The notes under the pieces: generated by a model
Told to the model about the DNA's origin: nothing
The model's database searches: none
What the model saw: only the letters and a program-made list of their open reading frames with translations
In this document: piece by piece, positions 25,567 through 35,326 of the stretch
Layout of the letters: each line of letters starts with the position of its first letter
Position numbering within the stretch: position 1 is the first letter of the stretch
Made by a program: the position numbers and the translations under genes
Assembly (NCBI RefSeq): GCF_000300875.1
Contig: NZ_AMSG01000007.1
Location: 78,863-142,862, forward strand
Reading direction: 5' to 3'
DNA length: 64,000 bases
Source: Galbibacter marinus
GTDB taxonomy: Bacteria > Bacteroidota > Bacteroidia > Flavobacteriales > Flavobacteriaceae

Positions 25567-27804
25567 CTATTCTTTGTTATGTTCTAACAGATAATTAGAA
25601 ATCAGTGTGTAGAGATGAATGGAGGTATTTTCACCTTCATAAATACCATGTGAACGATTTGGATAAGACATCATGTCAAATTGTATGTTGTTACGTATTA
25701 GCTCATTGATTAAGTATTCTGCATTCTGGTAGTGAACGTTATCATCTCCAGTGCCGTGAATTAATAGCAGATTTCCTTCCAAATGTTTTGCATAGCTCAC
25801 AGGTGAGCCTGCGATATAATCTTCTAAATTTTCTGTAGAGAGCCCCATATACCGCTCCTGATATACATTGTTATATAACAATTGATGTGAAACTGGAGCG
25901 ATTGAAATTCCAGTTTGATAAATCTCTGGGTATTTGAACATCAGGTTAAGAGTCATGGAACCTCCTCCACTCCACCCCCATACGGAAATTCTATCCTTAT
26001 CAACAAAAGGCCATTTCAAGACTTGCTTGGCGGCAAGTGCTTGATCACGAGTATTGATTACCCCCACCTTTTTGTAGATGGATTTCCTCCATTGACTACC
26101 CTTTAGAGAAGGCGTACCTCGATTATCCATTTTTATAATTACAAAGCCTTTACTTGCTAGGTAAATATCAAACATTCCTATCCAACTATCAATGGCCATT
26201 TGTCCCCATGGCTCTCCATATACATTAAAAACGATTGGGTACTTTTTATTTGAATCAAAGTCAGCGGGCTTGGTAATACGCCCATCGATTTCTACTCCTT
26301 CTTCAGTGGTGACCTTAAAGAAAGAGGTCGTAGGTAAATCTAATTGTCTTAGTGACTCATTTAAATGATCATTAGTCACTAATTCTGAGACAAGCTGATG
26401 ATTAGGCAAACGTACTAATTGTACTGTAGTTGGTCTTTCAGTATTGCTATGCTTATGGATGGCAAACTTTGCGTTTGGTGAAATATCATAGGTGTTAACC
26501 CCACTATAATCCTGCGGTGTTAATCTTCTTAATTTTCCTTTTCCATTAAGAGGCACACTGTACAAATACCGCTGTGTAGCATTATCAGGAGAGGCACTAA
26601 AATACAATTCATTATCTGAAAGAGCGTAAATTGTAGCTACATCATATTCTCCAGGTGTCAATAAGGTTTGCTCACCTGTGGCTATATTTATTCTGTATAC
26701 ATGACGCCACGAATCCGTTTCTGTCATTCTCAAAAAGGATTTATTGGAATCTGTTAACAACAATTCATTACCGCCCCAGTGGTTTGAAGACACATCCGGA
26801 TATCGCAAATCTACCCAAGCACTGTGGTTTTCGGTATACACCTTTTTGAGTTCACCTGAATCTACCTTATAACTATAAATAATAAGCTGATTTTGTTTTC
26901 TATTCATTTGTTGAATAAGCAACAAGTCTTCACTCACCCATTGCATGCCTGGGAGATAATGTTGGACTGGATCTCCAGGAATAGGTATCCAATTTATGGC
27001 TCCATCTTCGGTATTTATGACACCTACCCTAGTTTTGGAAGGTGGTTGTCCAACTTTTGGATATTGTAATGCAATAGGTTTTGAGTACAATGAATCCGTA
27101 GTATTGATCATATAGAAGGTCCCCGTATCAGAGGCATCTAATTGCCAAAAGGCAATATGTTCATCGTCATGACTCCAAGAAAACCCATCTCGCATTCCAA
27201 ACTCTTCTTCATAAACCCAATCAAAAGTTCCATTAATATGCGTAGTACTGCCATTAGTGGTAAGTTGCTCAATAAGCCCCGTATTTATATTTTCGATAAA
27301 AATATTAAAATCAGCCACATAGGCTACTTTGTTGTTATCACAGGAGAATTTTGCAAACATCAAAGAAGAGGATGGAAATTGTTTTCCGATCTGGCTTAGT
27401 TTGGACTGTTTAAAATCGTATATCCAATAGTCTCCTTTTGTATTAGATCGCCATACTTTACTTGAGTTGGTAAAAATCAAAACCTTGGACTGATCATCAC
27501 TTAAACTAAATGCCTCCACATCTAAGGCTTTGGTAGCTCCAATTGGAGTCAAGGCTTGTGAAGATAAAAATATACTTTTATTATTATTTTTACTAGCGTG
27601 TTTTATCAGCTGTTTTCCTCCATTTTCATTGGTAGCAATGGTGATATACGCGTCGCCTTTAGAGATCCAAAAAATTTGGCTGTGGTATTGAGTGCTGTAT
27701 TTGGAGGAATTATAAATTGCTTCCAAAGTAAGTTCCTCTTGCGCCTGTGCTATAAAACAGCTAAGGAATAAAACACAGATAAGGTATTTGAATTTTATTA
27801 ACAT
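25567..27804 (-). CDS. S9 dipeptidyl-peptidase IV-like serine protease
   Basis: The 745-residue exported protein has a signal peptide (LSCFIAQAQ), a DPP-IV N-terminal beta-propeller (FDWVYEEEFGMRDGFSWS contains the Glu-Glu pair that anchors the substrate amino end) and a C-terminal alpha/beta-hydrolase with nucleophile elbow WGWSGGGSM, Asp in GTGDDNVH and His in NRSHGIYEG. It cleaves X-Pro dipeptides in the periplasm. The Xaa-Pro aminopeptidase gene is 30 bp upstream, so the two form a proline-peptide degradation operon. Confidence 0.94.
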   Translation of the reverse strand: MLIKFKYLICVLFLSCFIAQAQEELTLEAIYNSSKYSTQYHSQIFWISKGDAYITIATNENGGKQLIKHASKNNNKSIFLSSQALTPIGATKALDVEAFSLSDDQSKVLIFTNSSKVWRSNTKGDYWIYDFKQSKLSQIGKQFPSSSLMFAKFSCDNNKVAYVADFNIFIENINTGLIEQLTTNGSTTHINGTFDWVYEEEFGMRDGFSWSHDDEHIAFWQLDASDTGTFYMINTTDSLYSKPIALQYPKVGQPPSKTRVGVINTEDGAINWIPIPGDPVQHYLPGMQWVSEDLLLIQQMNRKQNQLIIYSYKVDSGELKKVYTENHSAWVDLRYPDVSSNHWGGNELLLTDSNKSFLRMTETDSWRHVYRINIATGEQTLLTPGEYDVATIYALSDNELYFSASPDNATQRYLYSVPLNGKGKLRRLTPQDYSGVNTYDISPNAKFAIHKHSNTERPTTVQLVRLPNHQLVSELVTNDHLNESLRQLDLPTTSFFKVTTEEGVEIDGRITKPADFDSNKKYPIVFNVYGEPWGQMAIDSWIGMFDIYLASKGFVIIKMDNRGTPSLKGSQWRKSIYKKVGVINTRDQALAAKQVLKWPFVDKDRISVWGWSGGGSMTLNLMFKYPEIYQTGISIAPVSHQLLYNNVYQERYMGLSTENLEDYIAGSPVSYAKHLEGNLLLIHGTGDDNVHYQNAEYLINELIRNNIQFDMMSYPNRSHGIYEGENTSIHLYTLISNYLLEHNKE

Positions 27805-27834
27805 TGTTTAATGGACCGCCTTTTTATGTTACTA

Positions 27835-29226
27835 TTATTTAGAGGTATTTATTAACTCTTCAACGTCAGAGACGGTTTTGGCCAAGGGATCCCCTAATAA
27901 TTTACTTGCCGTTGAAGTAATTAAAAAATCTTCTTCTATGCGCACCCCTCCAAAGTTTTTGAACTTCTCCACTTCGCTATAGTTGATAAATTCACTTAAC
28001 TTTTGTTCTGCCTTCCACGCATCTATCAGATAAGGATTGAAATACAATCCTGGTTCAACGGTAATCACAAAGCCTTCTTGAAGTTCTTTTCCAAGTCTTA
28101 GGGACCTTAATCCAAAGACATCACTTTTCTTAAGTGTATCTGTATATCCTACATAAGGTTCGCCAAGATTTTCCATATCGTGAACATCTAACCCCATCAT
28201 ATGCCCTAAACCACATTGAAAAAACAATGTATGTGCACCTTTTGACACAGCTTCTTGAGTGTCTCCTTTAATTAGGCCTAAACCTTTTAAACCTTCTACT
28301 AATCTGCTGGAAGCAAGTAGATGAACATCTAAGAATTTTATCCCAGGTTTTAGCGCCTCAATGGCAGTGTTATGCGCATCAAGAACAATATTATATACTT
28401 GTTTTTGTAATTCAGTAAAGCGCTCTGAAACGGGAAATGTTCTTGTCATATCTCCTGCATAACCCATAGCAGTTTCGGCTCCACAATCACATAAAACGAG
28501 TTCTCCATCAATGAGCTTTTTTTCGGAAGCATGATTGTGCAGATATTGTCCATTGGCGGTAAGTATAATTGGGAAAGATATATTTCCACCACCACCAATT
28601 GCAATTGCTTGAAGGTCTCCTGCAATTTGTTTTTCGGTTTTCCCTGCTCGACCATTTTGTATAGCGTAGGTATGCATTTGAGCTGTAATATTAACAGCAT
28701 TACGTAATTGCTCAACTTCTTCTAGTTGCTTAACCTCACGTTGTTTGACCACAGCTTTTATCAAGGAAACAGAACATTTAGAATTGACCTCTGCTATTGG
28801 CATACCGAGGAGCTTATGCAGTTTTACACTAGTCTCACTTCTATATGGAGGCAAATAATGAATTTTATTAGTCGGAGCTCCTTTAGCGAAATAATCCGCT
28901 AATTCACTTAAAGGTTTTATGTTTTTAATTCCAGAAGCCTCTGCAAATTCTCTAAGTGGTGTAGTCGGCCCAATCCACACTATTTCTTCTGGAGTAGGAT
29001 CATTTCCAAAAAGTATTTCTTGGTCATTTTCAATGTCCAATACAAAATAGACGTCAGGGATATTTATACCCGTGTAGTATAAAAGAGTACTGTCTTGGCG
29101 AAAAGGATACCAGTTATCTTTAAAATTCATCCCACTTTCACCATTACCTGGAAGCAAGACTGTTCCTTTTTTTAAATTCTTTTTTAGTTCAGTTCTTCTA
29201 CTGATATAAACTTGTTGTGAAAACAT
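27835..29226 (-). CDS. Xaa-Pro aminopeptidase (M24B)
   Basis: The 463-residue protein has an N-terminal AMP_N domain (NWYPFRQDSTLLYYTGI) and a pita-bread M24 domain with the metal ligands in LCDCGAETAMGYAGDMTRTF, the His in CGLGHMMGLDVHD and Glu residues in VEPGLYF and RIEEDFLI. It removes N-terminal residues ahead of proline in the cytoplasm. It is the upstream gene of the operon with the DPP-IV-like protease. Confidence 0.93.
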   Translation of the reverse strand: MFSQQVYISRRTELKKNLKKGTVLLPGNGESGMNFKDNWYPFRQDSTLLYYTGINIPDVYFVLDIENDQEILFGNDPTPEEIVWIGPTTPLREFAEASGIKNIKPLSELADYFAKGAPTNKIHYLPPYRSETSVKLHKLLGMPIAEVNSKCSVSLIKAVVKQREVKQLEEVEQLRNAVNITAQMHTYAIQNGRAGKTEKQIAGDLQAIAIGGGGNISFPIILTANGQYLHNHASEKKLIDGELVLCDCGAETAMGYAGDMTRTFPVSERFTELQKQVYNIVLDAHNTAIEALKPGIKFLDVHLLASSRLVEGLKGLGLIKGDTQEAVSKGAHTLFFQCGLGHMMGLDVHDMENLGEPYVGYTDTLKKSDVFGLRSLRLGKELQEGFVITVEPGLYFNPYLIDAWKAEQKLSEFINYSEVEKFKNFGGVRIEEDFLITSTASKLLGDPLAKTVSDVEELINTSK

Positions 29227-29328
29227 TACAATTTAATTTATAGATCCAAATTTGACAATTATTGATGGATAATACAATTTTTCATTTAAAACTGGGTAAT
29301 ATTCTACCAACATGAGGTAATTATAATA

Positions 29329-29353
29329 ACGCTCCCTCATGATAAGGGAGCGT
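29329..29353 (-). terminator. Hairpin after the M20 dipeptidase gene
   Basis: ACGCTCCCT and AGGGAGCGT form a perfect 9-bp stem with a 7-nt loop, 38 bp past the dipeptidase stop. On the reverse strand an AT-rich TTATTATAATT tract follows. It separates the dipeptidase transcript from the aminopeptidase gene. Confidence 0.7.
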
Positions 29354-29390
29354 AATGAAAATGGTGTATTTTGATATCTTAAGTACTTGT

Positions 29391-30779
29391 TTACTGATTT
29401 AATTCAGTAAAATATTTGTAAAAGTATGGGATGGTCTCTATCCCTTTAAGGTAATTCCAAATACCGTAGTGTTCATTTGGAGAGTGAATGGCATCACTGT
29501 TTAATCCGAACCCCATTAAAATGGTTTTGCTTTTTAATTCCTGTTCGAACAATGACACAATTGGAATACTACCTCCGCTTCTTTGCGGGATTGGAAGCTT
29601 TCCAAAGGTAGTTTGATAAGCTTTACTTGCAGCTTGATATCCAAGACTATCAATAGGTGTAACATATGGATAGCCACCGTGGTGTGGCTTGACAACTACC
29701 TTTACTCCCTTGGGGGCTAGACTCTCAAAATAGGCTTGGAATAATTCGCTGATTTCCTTCCAATCTTGATGTGGTACAAGTCGCATTGATATTTTAGCAT
29801 ATGCTTTACTTGGAATAACTGTTTTGGCTCCTTCCCCAATATATCCACCCCAAATACCATTAACATCTAAAGTAGGACGGATACTGCTTCTTTCATTGGT
29901 TGTATAACCATGTTCCCCATAAACATCTTCAATTCCTATAGCTGATTTGTAGGATTCCAAAGAAAAGGGTGCCTTTGCCATCTCAGTTCGTTCATCAACT
30001 GATAGCTCATCGACCTTATCATAAAAGCCTGGAACTTTAATTCGCATATTCTCGTCGTGCAACCCAGCGATCATTTTATTTAGAATATTAATTGGGTTTG
30101 CTACTGCACCTCCGTAGAGTCCACTATGTAAATCTCTGTTGGGGCCGGTCACTTCAACCTCGACATAACTCAACCCTCTTAAACCAGTAGTTATTGAAGG
30201 CACATCATTGGCTATCATTCCAGTATCTGAGATCAAAATAACATCGTTACTTAACTTTTCACGGTTGTTTAATATAAACCATTCTAAACTCTCAGAACCC
30301 ACCTCTTCTTCACCTTCAATCATAAATTTCACATTACAAGGTAGCTGCTGGTTTTGGGTCATATACTCTAGAGCCTTAACGTGCATATACATCTGACCCT
30401 TATCATCACAGGCACCTCGTGCAAATATTGCACCATCTGGATGTAGTTCTGTTTTCTTTATCACAGGTTCAAATGGCGGAGAATCCCAGAGTTCAACAGG
30501 GTCTGGTGGTTGAACATCATAATGCCCATACACCAATACTGTTGGCAAGGTCTTATCAATAATCTTTTCTCCATAAACAATAGGATAACCAGGAGTTTCA
30601 CATACCTCAACATAATCGCAACCTGCTTTATCCAAAGCGACTTTAACGGCTTCGGCAGTATTTAGCACATCATGAGAGTATGCAGGGTCAGCACTTACGG
30701 ATGGCATTTTTAATAATTCTATGAGTTCAGAAATGAATCGATCCTTGTTCGTATTGATATACGACTTTAAATTTTCCAT
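29391..30779 (-). CDS. M20 family dipeptidase
   Basis: The 462-residue protein has the co-catalytic zinc motifs of M20 peptidases: VYGHYDVQP, FARGACDDKGQ, IEGEEEVGSESL and DTGM. The internal dimerisation (lid) domain contains LHSGLYGG. Such enzymes hydrolyse dipeptides and short peptides in the cytoplasm. It lies upstream of the two proline peptidase genes but has its own terminator. Confidence 0.94.
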   Translation of the reverse strand: MENLKSYINTNKDRFISELIELLKMPSVSADPAYSHDVLNTAEAVKVALDKAGCDYVEVCETPGYPIVYGEKIIDKTLPTVLVYGHYDVQPPDPVELWDSPPFEPVIKKTELHPDGAIFARGACDDKGQMYMHVKALEYMTQNQQLPCNVKFMIEGEEEVGSESLEWFILNNREKLSNDVILISDTGMIANDVPSITTGLRGLSYVEVEVTGPNRDLHSGLYGGAVANPINILNKMIAGLHDENMRIKVPGFYDKVDELSVDERTEMAKAPFSLESYKSAIGIEDVYGEHGYTTNERSSIRPTLDVNGIWGGYIGEGAKTVIPSKAYAKISMRLVPHQDWKEISELFQAYFESLAPKGVKVVVKPHHGGYPYVTPIDSLGYQAASKAYQTTFGKLPIPQRSGGSIPIVSLFEQELKSKTILMGFGLNSDAIHSPNEHYGIWNYLKGIETIPYFYKYFTELNQ

Positions 30780-30839
30780 GAAGTAAATTGTTACAACTTC
30801 AAATGTACCAAAAAAAGAAGATTTTTTTAATTATTAAGT

Positions 30840-30868
30840 TTGATTTTTAAAAAATAGATTTATATTTG
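30840..30868 (+). promoter_or_regulatory. Flavobacterial sigma-A promoter of tRNA-Leu
   Basis: TTG at 30840-30842 and TATATTTG at 30861-30868 are 18 bp apart, matching the Bacteroidota consensus TTG-N17-20-TAnnTTTG. The tRNA begins 18 bp after the -7 box. Confidence 0.85.
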
Positions 30869-30886
30869 CACCCACAAAACACACAG

Positions 30887-30968
30887 GCGGGTGTGGTGGA
30901 ATTGGTAGACACGCTAGACTTAGGATCTAGTGCCGCAAGGTGTGAAGGTTCGACTCCTTTCACCCGCA
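30887..30968 (+). tRNA. tRNA-Leu (anticodon UAG)
   Basis: The acceptor stem GCGGGTG pairs with CACCCGC, the D-arm contains GGTAGAC, the anticodon stem CTAGA/TCTAG encloses a loop with TAG at 30921-30923, a long variable arm typical of Leu follows, and the T-arm contains GGTTCGACTCC. The discriminator is A, and CCA is not encoded. The gene marks the left edge of the accessory region, and tRNA-Leu genes are common integration sites. Confidence 0.97.
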
Positions 30969-30969
30969 C

Positions 30970-30999
30970 AAAAAGCCGAAGAGAAATCTTCGGCTTTTT
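30970..30999 (+). terminator. Terminator after tRNA-Leu
   Basis: A 13-bp stem (five A:T pairs, then GCCGAAGA against TCTTCGGC) with a GAAA tetraloop ends in five Ts. It begins right after the tRNA 3' end. Confidence 0.9.
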
Positions 31000-31040
31000 C
31001 ATTTTATAAATGCGGGTTTTCTTCACGCTTTTTGACCTTG

Positions 31041-31061
31041 GGTACAACATAGGTACAACAT
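31041..31061 (+). repeat. Tandem direct repeat GGTACAACAT
   Basis: GGTACAACAT occurs at 31041-31050 and again at 31052-31061, separated by one base, 73 bp past the tRNA end. It could be a recombinase or protein-binding site at the element junction, but it is short. Confidence 0.5.
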
Positions 31062-31329
31062 TTTACCTTTTTTCAGAACCGAATTGACTTTAATACTATA
31101 TCCTTTCATTTGATACCAAATCCTATTTTCCGTATTGGGGATCAATAAATTTTAGGTTTTCTCAACCTCTGTTCTTCGTTAGAGGGGTATATTACCATAC
31201 AATATACACGCAAGGTAAACTCGTAAAATACTTCCATCAAAAGACTACGGCATAAAGCCAACGCTTCTTCCTCTACTTATTTATTCCGTTTCCTTTTGAG
31301 CCAAGATTTTATCTTCCGTTTGGTTTCTG

Positions 31330-31358
31330 CTCAAATATTGTTTAATCAAAAATTTGAG
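31330..31358. promoter_or_regulatory. Inverted repeat just upstream of the parB relic
   Basis: CTCAAAT (31330-31336) and ATTTGAG (31352-31358) form perfect 7-bp arms, ending 4 bp before the parB ATG. It may be the old operator or autoregulatory site of the partition gene. Confidence 0.45.
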
Positions 31359-31362
31359 TATT

Positions 31363-31947
31363 ATGACAACAAAAGCGAGTACCACAAAGAAGCGCAGTAG
31401 AGCGAAATCTACTGCCAAGAAAGAAGTGAGTGGAAAGAAAACATCCGCACTTCAAATTCAGAACTTACCATTGGGCAACATCTAGCCTGACCTTGAACAG
31501 CCCAGAAAAACTTTTAATGATGATGCCTTGCAGCAGCTTTCTGAGAGTATCGAAAAGCACGGTGTGTTGCAGCCAATCACGGTAAGGCAACTAAATGGCC
31601 ATTACGTCATCGTGATGGGCGAACGCCGATATCGTGCAAGCAAACTGGCAGGAAAAAAGACCGTACCCTGTATCGTTAGAACTTATGATAACAATGATGT
31701 TCTGGAAGTTCAGATTATCGAGAACCTGCAAAGGCAGGATGTCGAGCCTACCGAAGAAGCCGAGGCGATTGCTTACCTAAGTGAGAAATATGCACCTACC
31801 GAAATTGCGAAGCGATTGGGTAGAACGGATAACTTCATCAGACAGCGTTTAAAATTAGCTGGATTGATTGACGGTTTCAAACACTTTGTCCGCGATGGCG
31901 AAATGACGATTTCATTGGGGGCTAAAATAAAATATTTGGGGCTTTAG
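31363..31947 (+). pseudogene. ParB/Spo0J-like partition protein, interrupted by a stop and truncated
   Basis: From ATG 31363 the frame encodes a Lys/Ser/Thr-rich N-terminus and LQIQNLPLGNI, hits TAG at 31483, and then continues in the same frame with PDLEQPRKTFNDDALQQL, ITVRQLNGHYVIVMGERRYRASK and the HTH-like PTEIAKRLGRTDNFIRQRL. A one-base change (AAG to TAG) would explain the stop, as a Lys often stands there (IKPD). The 3' end runs into unrelated sequence (ISLGAKIKYLGL), losing the rest of the protein. Part of it (from 31528) could still be translated. Similar ParB genes occur in integrative elements of Bacteroidota. Confidence 0.85.
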
Positions 31948-31990
31948 ATTTGGGTTAATTATCAATAAATATGGTTATGTGCTTATTTTT

Positions 31991-33205
31991 TTATGGTGGA
32001 TTTTTGAAAAAGAATAAAAAACCAATAACAGCCAAGACAATGCTGCCAGCAATTATAAAAGGGTAGTAAAAACCACCTGCGAGTAACCAAGTCCCTAAAA
32101 CAGGCCCTAGAATTTGACCAACGCTATTAGTAGAGCTCTGAATAGAAATGTTCCTGCCAGTATTTTGCTTTGATATTAATGAGACCGCAGAAAGTAAATT
32201 TGGGGTTACCATAGCACCTCCAGCAGCGAAAACAACGATTAACACATATACCAAGTATTCATTCTTAAAAAAGGGAAAGACAATTAAGGATAATCCAGAT
32301 ATAAACAACCCTAATGCAATTTGTTTCTTTGTGGATAAAAACTTCTCTCCGTAAGTAGCGAACAAAGGTTGTAAAACAGCCATTATTGAACCACATAGCA
32401 TAAAACCAATACCTATTTGGTTACTGTTAAATCCTAATTCATCTTTCCCATATATTGAAAAGACAGTTTCAAACAGCGTTACTACAAATTGGATGACAAA
32501 CGACAGACCAAGTAATACGACAAAATATTTGGTAAATGTGAATCGCAAGCTCGCTTTTTGTGTTGTGAACGTATGTACGCGAGTGGTGTTTTTTAACCAT
32601 TTTGCTACTACAAATAAGACTATAAGTCCTAGAAGAGCGGCAAACAAAAAGGGTACTGAAAATCGGTCTAAATGCAGCAGACCTATCGTATATTTTAAAT
32701 GAAGGTCAGTTTGAGACAGAAAGCCACCAATGACAGGGCCAAAAATAACACCAGAGCTAATGGCAACACCCGACCAACCCATTATTTTTGTTCTTCGTTT
32801 TTCAGAAGTAATGTCGCTCAAATATGCGTTGCTAACTGGAATAACTGATGACGTGAAAATACCACCAAAGATGCGAGCAACATATAGCATCGTCAATGAT
32901 GTAGCAAGACCGGTAAGTAATTGCATAATTACAAAGCCGATTAGCCCAACAATGATAATGGGTTTACGGCCGTATTTATCGGATAGCCTGCCCCAGAGTA
33001 CAACGAAAAGAAGCTGGAAGAGCGGATAAATACTGGTCAAAAAACCAATATGAAAGTTAATCGAATCAGTATCTAGGTTATCTCCTAAAGCTAATCTTTC
33101 GGTATAGTAGGGAAGGGTTGGCAATAAAATACCATAGCCCAACATCACTACAAATAAACTCAACAGGATTAAAAATATCCTGTTGAGTTTTTCTTTTTTG
33201 TCCAT
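31991..33205 (-). CDS. MFS drug/metabolite exporter (DHA1-like)
   Basis: The 404-residue protein has 12 hydrophobic segments and the MFS motif A variant GRLSDKYGRKPIIIVGL between TM2 and TM3, with GVIFGPVIGGFLS (antiporter motif C) in TM5. It resembles TetA-like proton antiporters, but the substrate cannot be assigned. It is the last gene of the long leftward operon, and its start abuts the stop of the CopB ATPase gene with no spacer. A fragmentary parB lies just beyond. Confidence 0.88.
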   Translation of the reverse strand: MDKKEKLNRIFLILLSLFVVMLGYGILLPTLPYYTERLALGDNLDTDSINFHIGFLTSIYPLFQLLFVVLWGRLSDKYGRKPIIIVGLIGFVIMQLLTGLATSLTMLYVARIFGGIFTSSVIPVSNAYLSDITSEKRRTKIMGWSGVAISSGVIFGPVIGGFLSQTDLHLKYTIGLLHLDRFSVPFLFAALLGLIVLFVVAKWLKNTTRVHTFTTQKASLRFTFTKYFVVLLGLSFVIQFVVTLFETVFSIYGKDELGFNSNQIGIGFMLCGSIMAVLQPLFATYGEKFLSTKKQIALGLFISGLSLIVFPFFKNEYLVYVLIVVFAAGGAMVTPNLLSAVSLISKQNTGRNISIQSSTNSVGQILGPVLGTWLLAGGFYYPFIIAGSIVLAVIGFLFFFKNPP

Positions 33206-35308
33206 TTATTTTTTACCGATTTTTCGCTTTAATAATTGCGCATTGATAGCCACTATAATCGTACTTAAACTCATAAGTACAGCTCCAACGGCTGGGCCCA
33301 AAACAAAACCGGTAGAATAAAGCACTCCAGCAGCTAACGGAATGGCTATAACGTTGTATCCCGTTGCCCAAACAAGGTTCTGGATCATTTTATTGTATGT
33401 AGCCTTACCGAACAAAATCAAGTTAGCAATATCTTGTGGGTTGCTGTTTACCAAAATAATATCCGCGGTTTCAGCGGCTACGTCTGTGCCAGAACCTACT
33501 GCAATACCTACATTGGCTTGAGCCAGAGCCGGTGCATCGTTCACTCCGTCTCCTGTCATTGCCACAAACTCTCCCTTACTTTCCAATTCTTTTACTATTT
33601 CCACTTTTTGATGTGGCAAAACTTCGGCGTAGTATCCATCCAAGCCGAGTTTATCGCTAACAGCTTTGGCAGTTCTTTCATTATCACCGGTAGCCATTAA
33701 AACTTTTATATTATTCTTTTTGAAAATTTTGATGGCATCGGCAGATTCCGGTCTAATTTCGTCCGCCAATGCTATGTATCCTGCCAGTTTTCCATCAATC
33801 AAGACAAAAACAACAGTTTCTGCGGCATCGCTATAGGCATCCTCTGGAATAGTTATTTTTTCATCCCTTAAATATCCGGGACTTACAACTTTTATTTCTT
33901 TCCCTTCTACGTTCGCCTCGACTCCTTTACCGGTAATTGCGTTAAAGTTTTCAGGGTTCGGAATAATAACTTCATCTTCTTTTACTTTTTTAATTATTCC
34001 AACCGCAATAGGGTGTTCAGAACTCTGTTCCAATGCACTTGAAAGCCTCAAAATTTCTTTAGGTGGATATTTCTGATTGACCGACTCAACCCTTGTTACA
34101 CCAAAATCACCTTTGGTCAATGTTCCAGTCTTGTCGAATAATAATGCCGTTATTTTTCGGGATTCTTCAAAAGCTGTTCTATTTCTAATCAATAATCCAT
34201 TCTGTGCAGAAACCGCAGTAGAAATAGCGACCACTAATGGAATGGCAAGACCTAAAGCGTGCGGACACGCAATAATCATTACCGTTACCATACGCTCCAA
34301 AGCATACACAAAAGGGAAGCCTAAAATTAGCCAAACCGCCAATGTGCCAAATCCAATACCTAATGCGATATAGGTAAGCCATTTTGCAGCTCTATCCGAG
34401 AGGTTTTGCATTTTTGATTTGGACTTTTGTGCTTCTTCAACCATTGTGATCACCTTGTTGAGATAACTGTCCTTTCCTGTATGCTCAACCTTTACCTTTA
34501 TGCTGCCATTACCGTTTACCGAACCTCCAATAACCTTATCATCTATTTCTTTCTTAACTGGTTTGGACTCCCCAGTAAGCATAGATTCATTCAGGTAGCT
34601 GGTGCCTTCTGTTATAATACCATCAGCAGGCACCTTTTCACCTGGTTTTACTAATATGACATCATCTTTTAACAAATCTTCCAACGGAATATCTTCTATG
34701 GTATCACCCTTTACCCTATGGGCTTCTGCGGGCATCATACTTACCAAAAGCTGTAAGGCCTTTGATGCTCCCAAGACGCTTTTCATCTCTATCCAATGTC
34801 CTACCAACATAATAGCGATAAGGGTAGCCAGTTCCCAGAAAAAATCAACTCCTTCTAAGCCGAACACGGTTGCCGAACTATAAACGTAAGCCACGGTAAT
34901 GGCCATAGAAATAAGGGTCATCATCCCTGGTGCACCTTTTTTAACTTCGGACCAAAATCCGGTAATAAATGGCCAGCCGCCATAGAAATACACTACAGAA
35001 GAAAGGCCAAATAATATATATTGGTTTCCGGGAAGCAGGAACTCATACCCAATAAACCCTTGGATCATCGGGGAGATGATGAGGATGGGAATGGTCAAGA
35101 TTAAGGTTACCCAAAACCGTTTCCTGAAATCGGCAATCATCATTTTATGATGGTCGTGGCCCATTTGACCGTGACCCGGATTGTGACCCGAATGGTCCCC
35201 ACCTTTGTGGTTCATTTTAGAATGGTCTTCTTTTTTGTGTTTCATCTTCGAATGGTCCATTTTAGAATGGTCCATTTCATCGTGATTGTGGTGTTCGTGA
35301 TTTTCCAT
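33206..35308 (-). CDS. copB: P1B-type copper-exporting ATPase with CPH motif (CopB-like)
   Basis: The 700-residue protein has a His/Met-rich N-terminal tail of about 55 residues (HDEMDHSKMDHSKM and similar) instead of an HMA domain, the actuator TGES (245-248), the membrane metal site CPH (348-350), phosphorylation motif DKTGT (392-396) and MTGDGVNDAPAL. CPH marks the P1B-3 group, known to export Cu(II) and also Cu(I) or Ag(I). It sits 18 bp after the 97-residue gene and directly before the MFS gene. It is probably regulated with the metal genes at the operon head. Confidence 0.94.
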   Translation of the reverse strand: MENHEHHNHDEMDHSKMDHSKMKHKKEDHSKMNHKGGDHSGHNPGHGQMGHDHHKMMIADFRKRFWVTLILTIPILIISPMIQGFIGYEFLLPGNQYILFGLSSVVYFYGGWPFITGFWSEVKKGAPGMMTLISMAITVAYVYSSATVFGLEGVDFFWELATLIAIMLVGHWIEMKSVLGASKALQLLVSMMPAEAHRVKGDTIEDIPLEDLLKDDVILVKPGEKVPADGIITEGTSYLNESMLTGESKPVKKEIDDKVIGGSVNGNGSIKVKVEHTGKDSYLNKVITMVEEAQKSKSKMQNLSDRAAKWLTYIALGIGFGTLAVWLILGFPFVYALERMVTVMIIACPHALGLAIPLVVAISTAVSAQNGLLIRNRTAFEESRKITALLFDKTGTLTKGDFGVTRVESVNQKYPPKEILRLSSALEQSSEHPIAVGIIKKVKEDEVIIPNPENFNAITGKGVEANVEGKEIKVVSPGYLRDEKITIPEDAYSDAAETVVFVLIDGKLAGYIALADEIRPESADAIKIFKKNNIKVLMATGDNERTAKAVSDKLGLDGYYAEVLPHQKVEIVKELESKGEFVAMTGDGVNDAPALAQANVGIAVGSGTDVAAETADIILVNSNPQDIANLILFGKATYNKMIQNLVWATGYNVIAIPLAAGVLYSTGFVLGPAVGAVLMSLSTIIVAINAQLLKRKIGKK

Positions 35309-35326
35309 TATTGTCTTGTTTAAGTG

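Larger units (their letters stand above)
31000..31362. other. Non-coding junction between tRNA-Leu and the parB relic
   Basis: This 363-bp stretch has no credible gene. It contains the tandem 10-mer at 31041-31061 and an inverted repeat at 31330-31358. I see no intact integrase. It is probably the left junction, or its eroded remains, of an integrated element. Confidence 0.45.

Noticed and set aside
30847..31050. Reverse-strand ORF across tRNA-Leu
   Set aside because: It is only the translated complement of the tRNA and its terminator.
31000..31362. Integrase gene at the tRNA junction
   Set aside because: Neither strand has an open frame with recombinase motifs.
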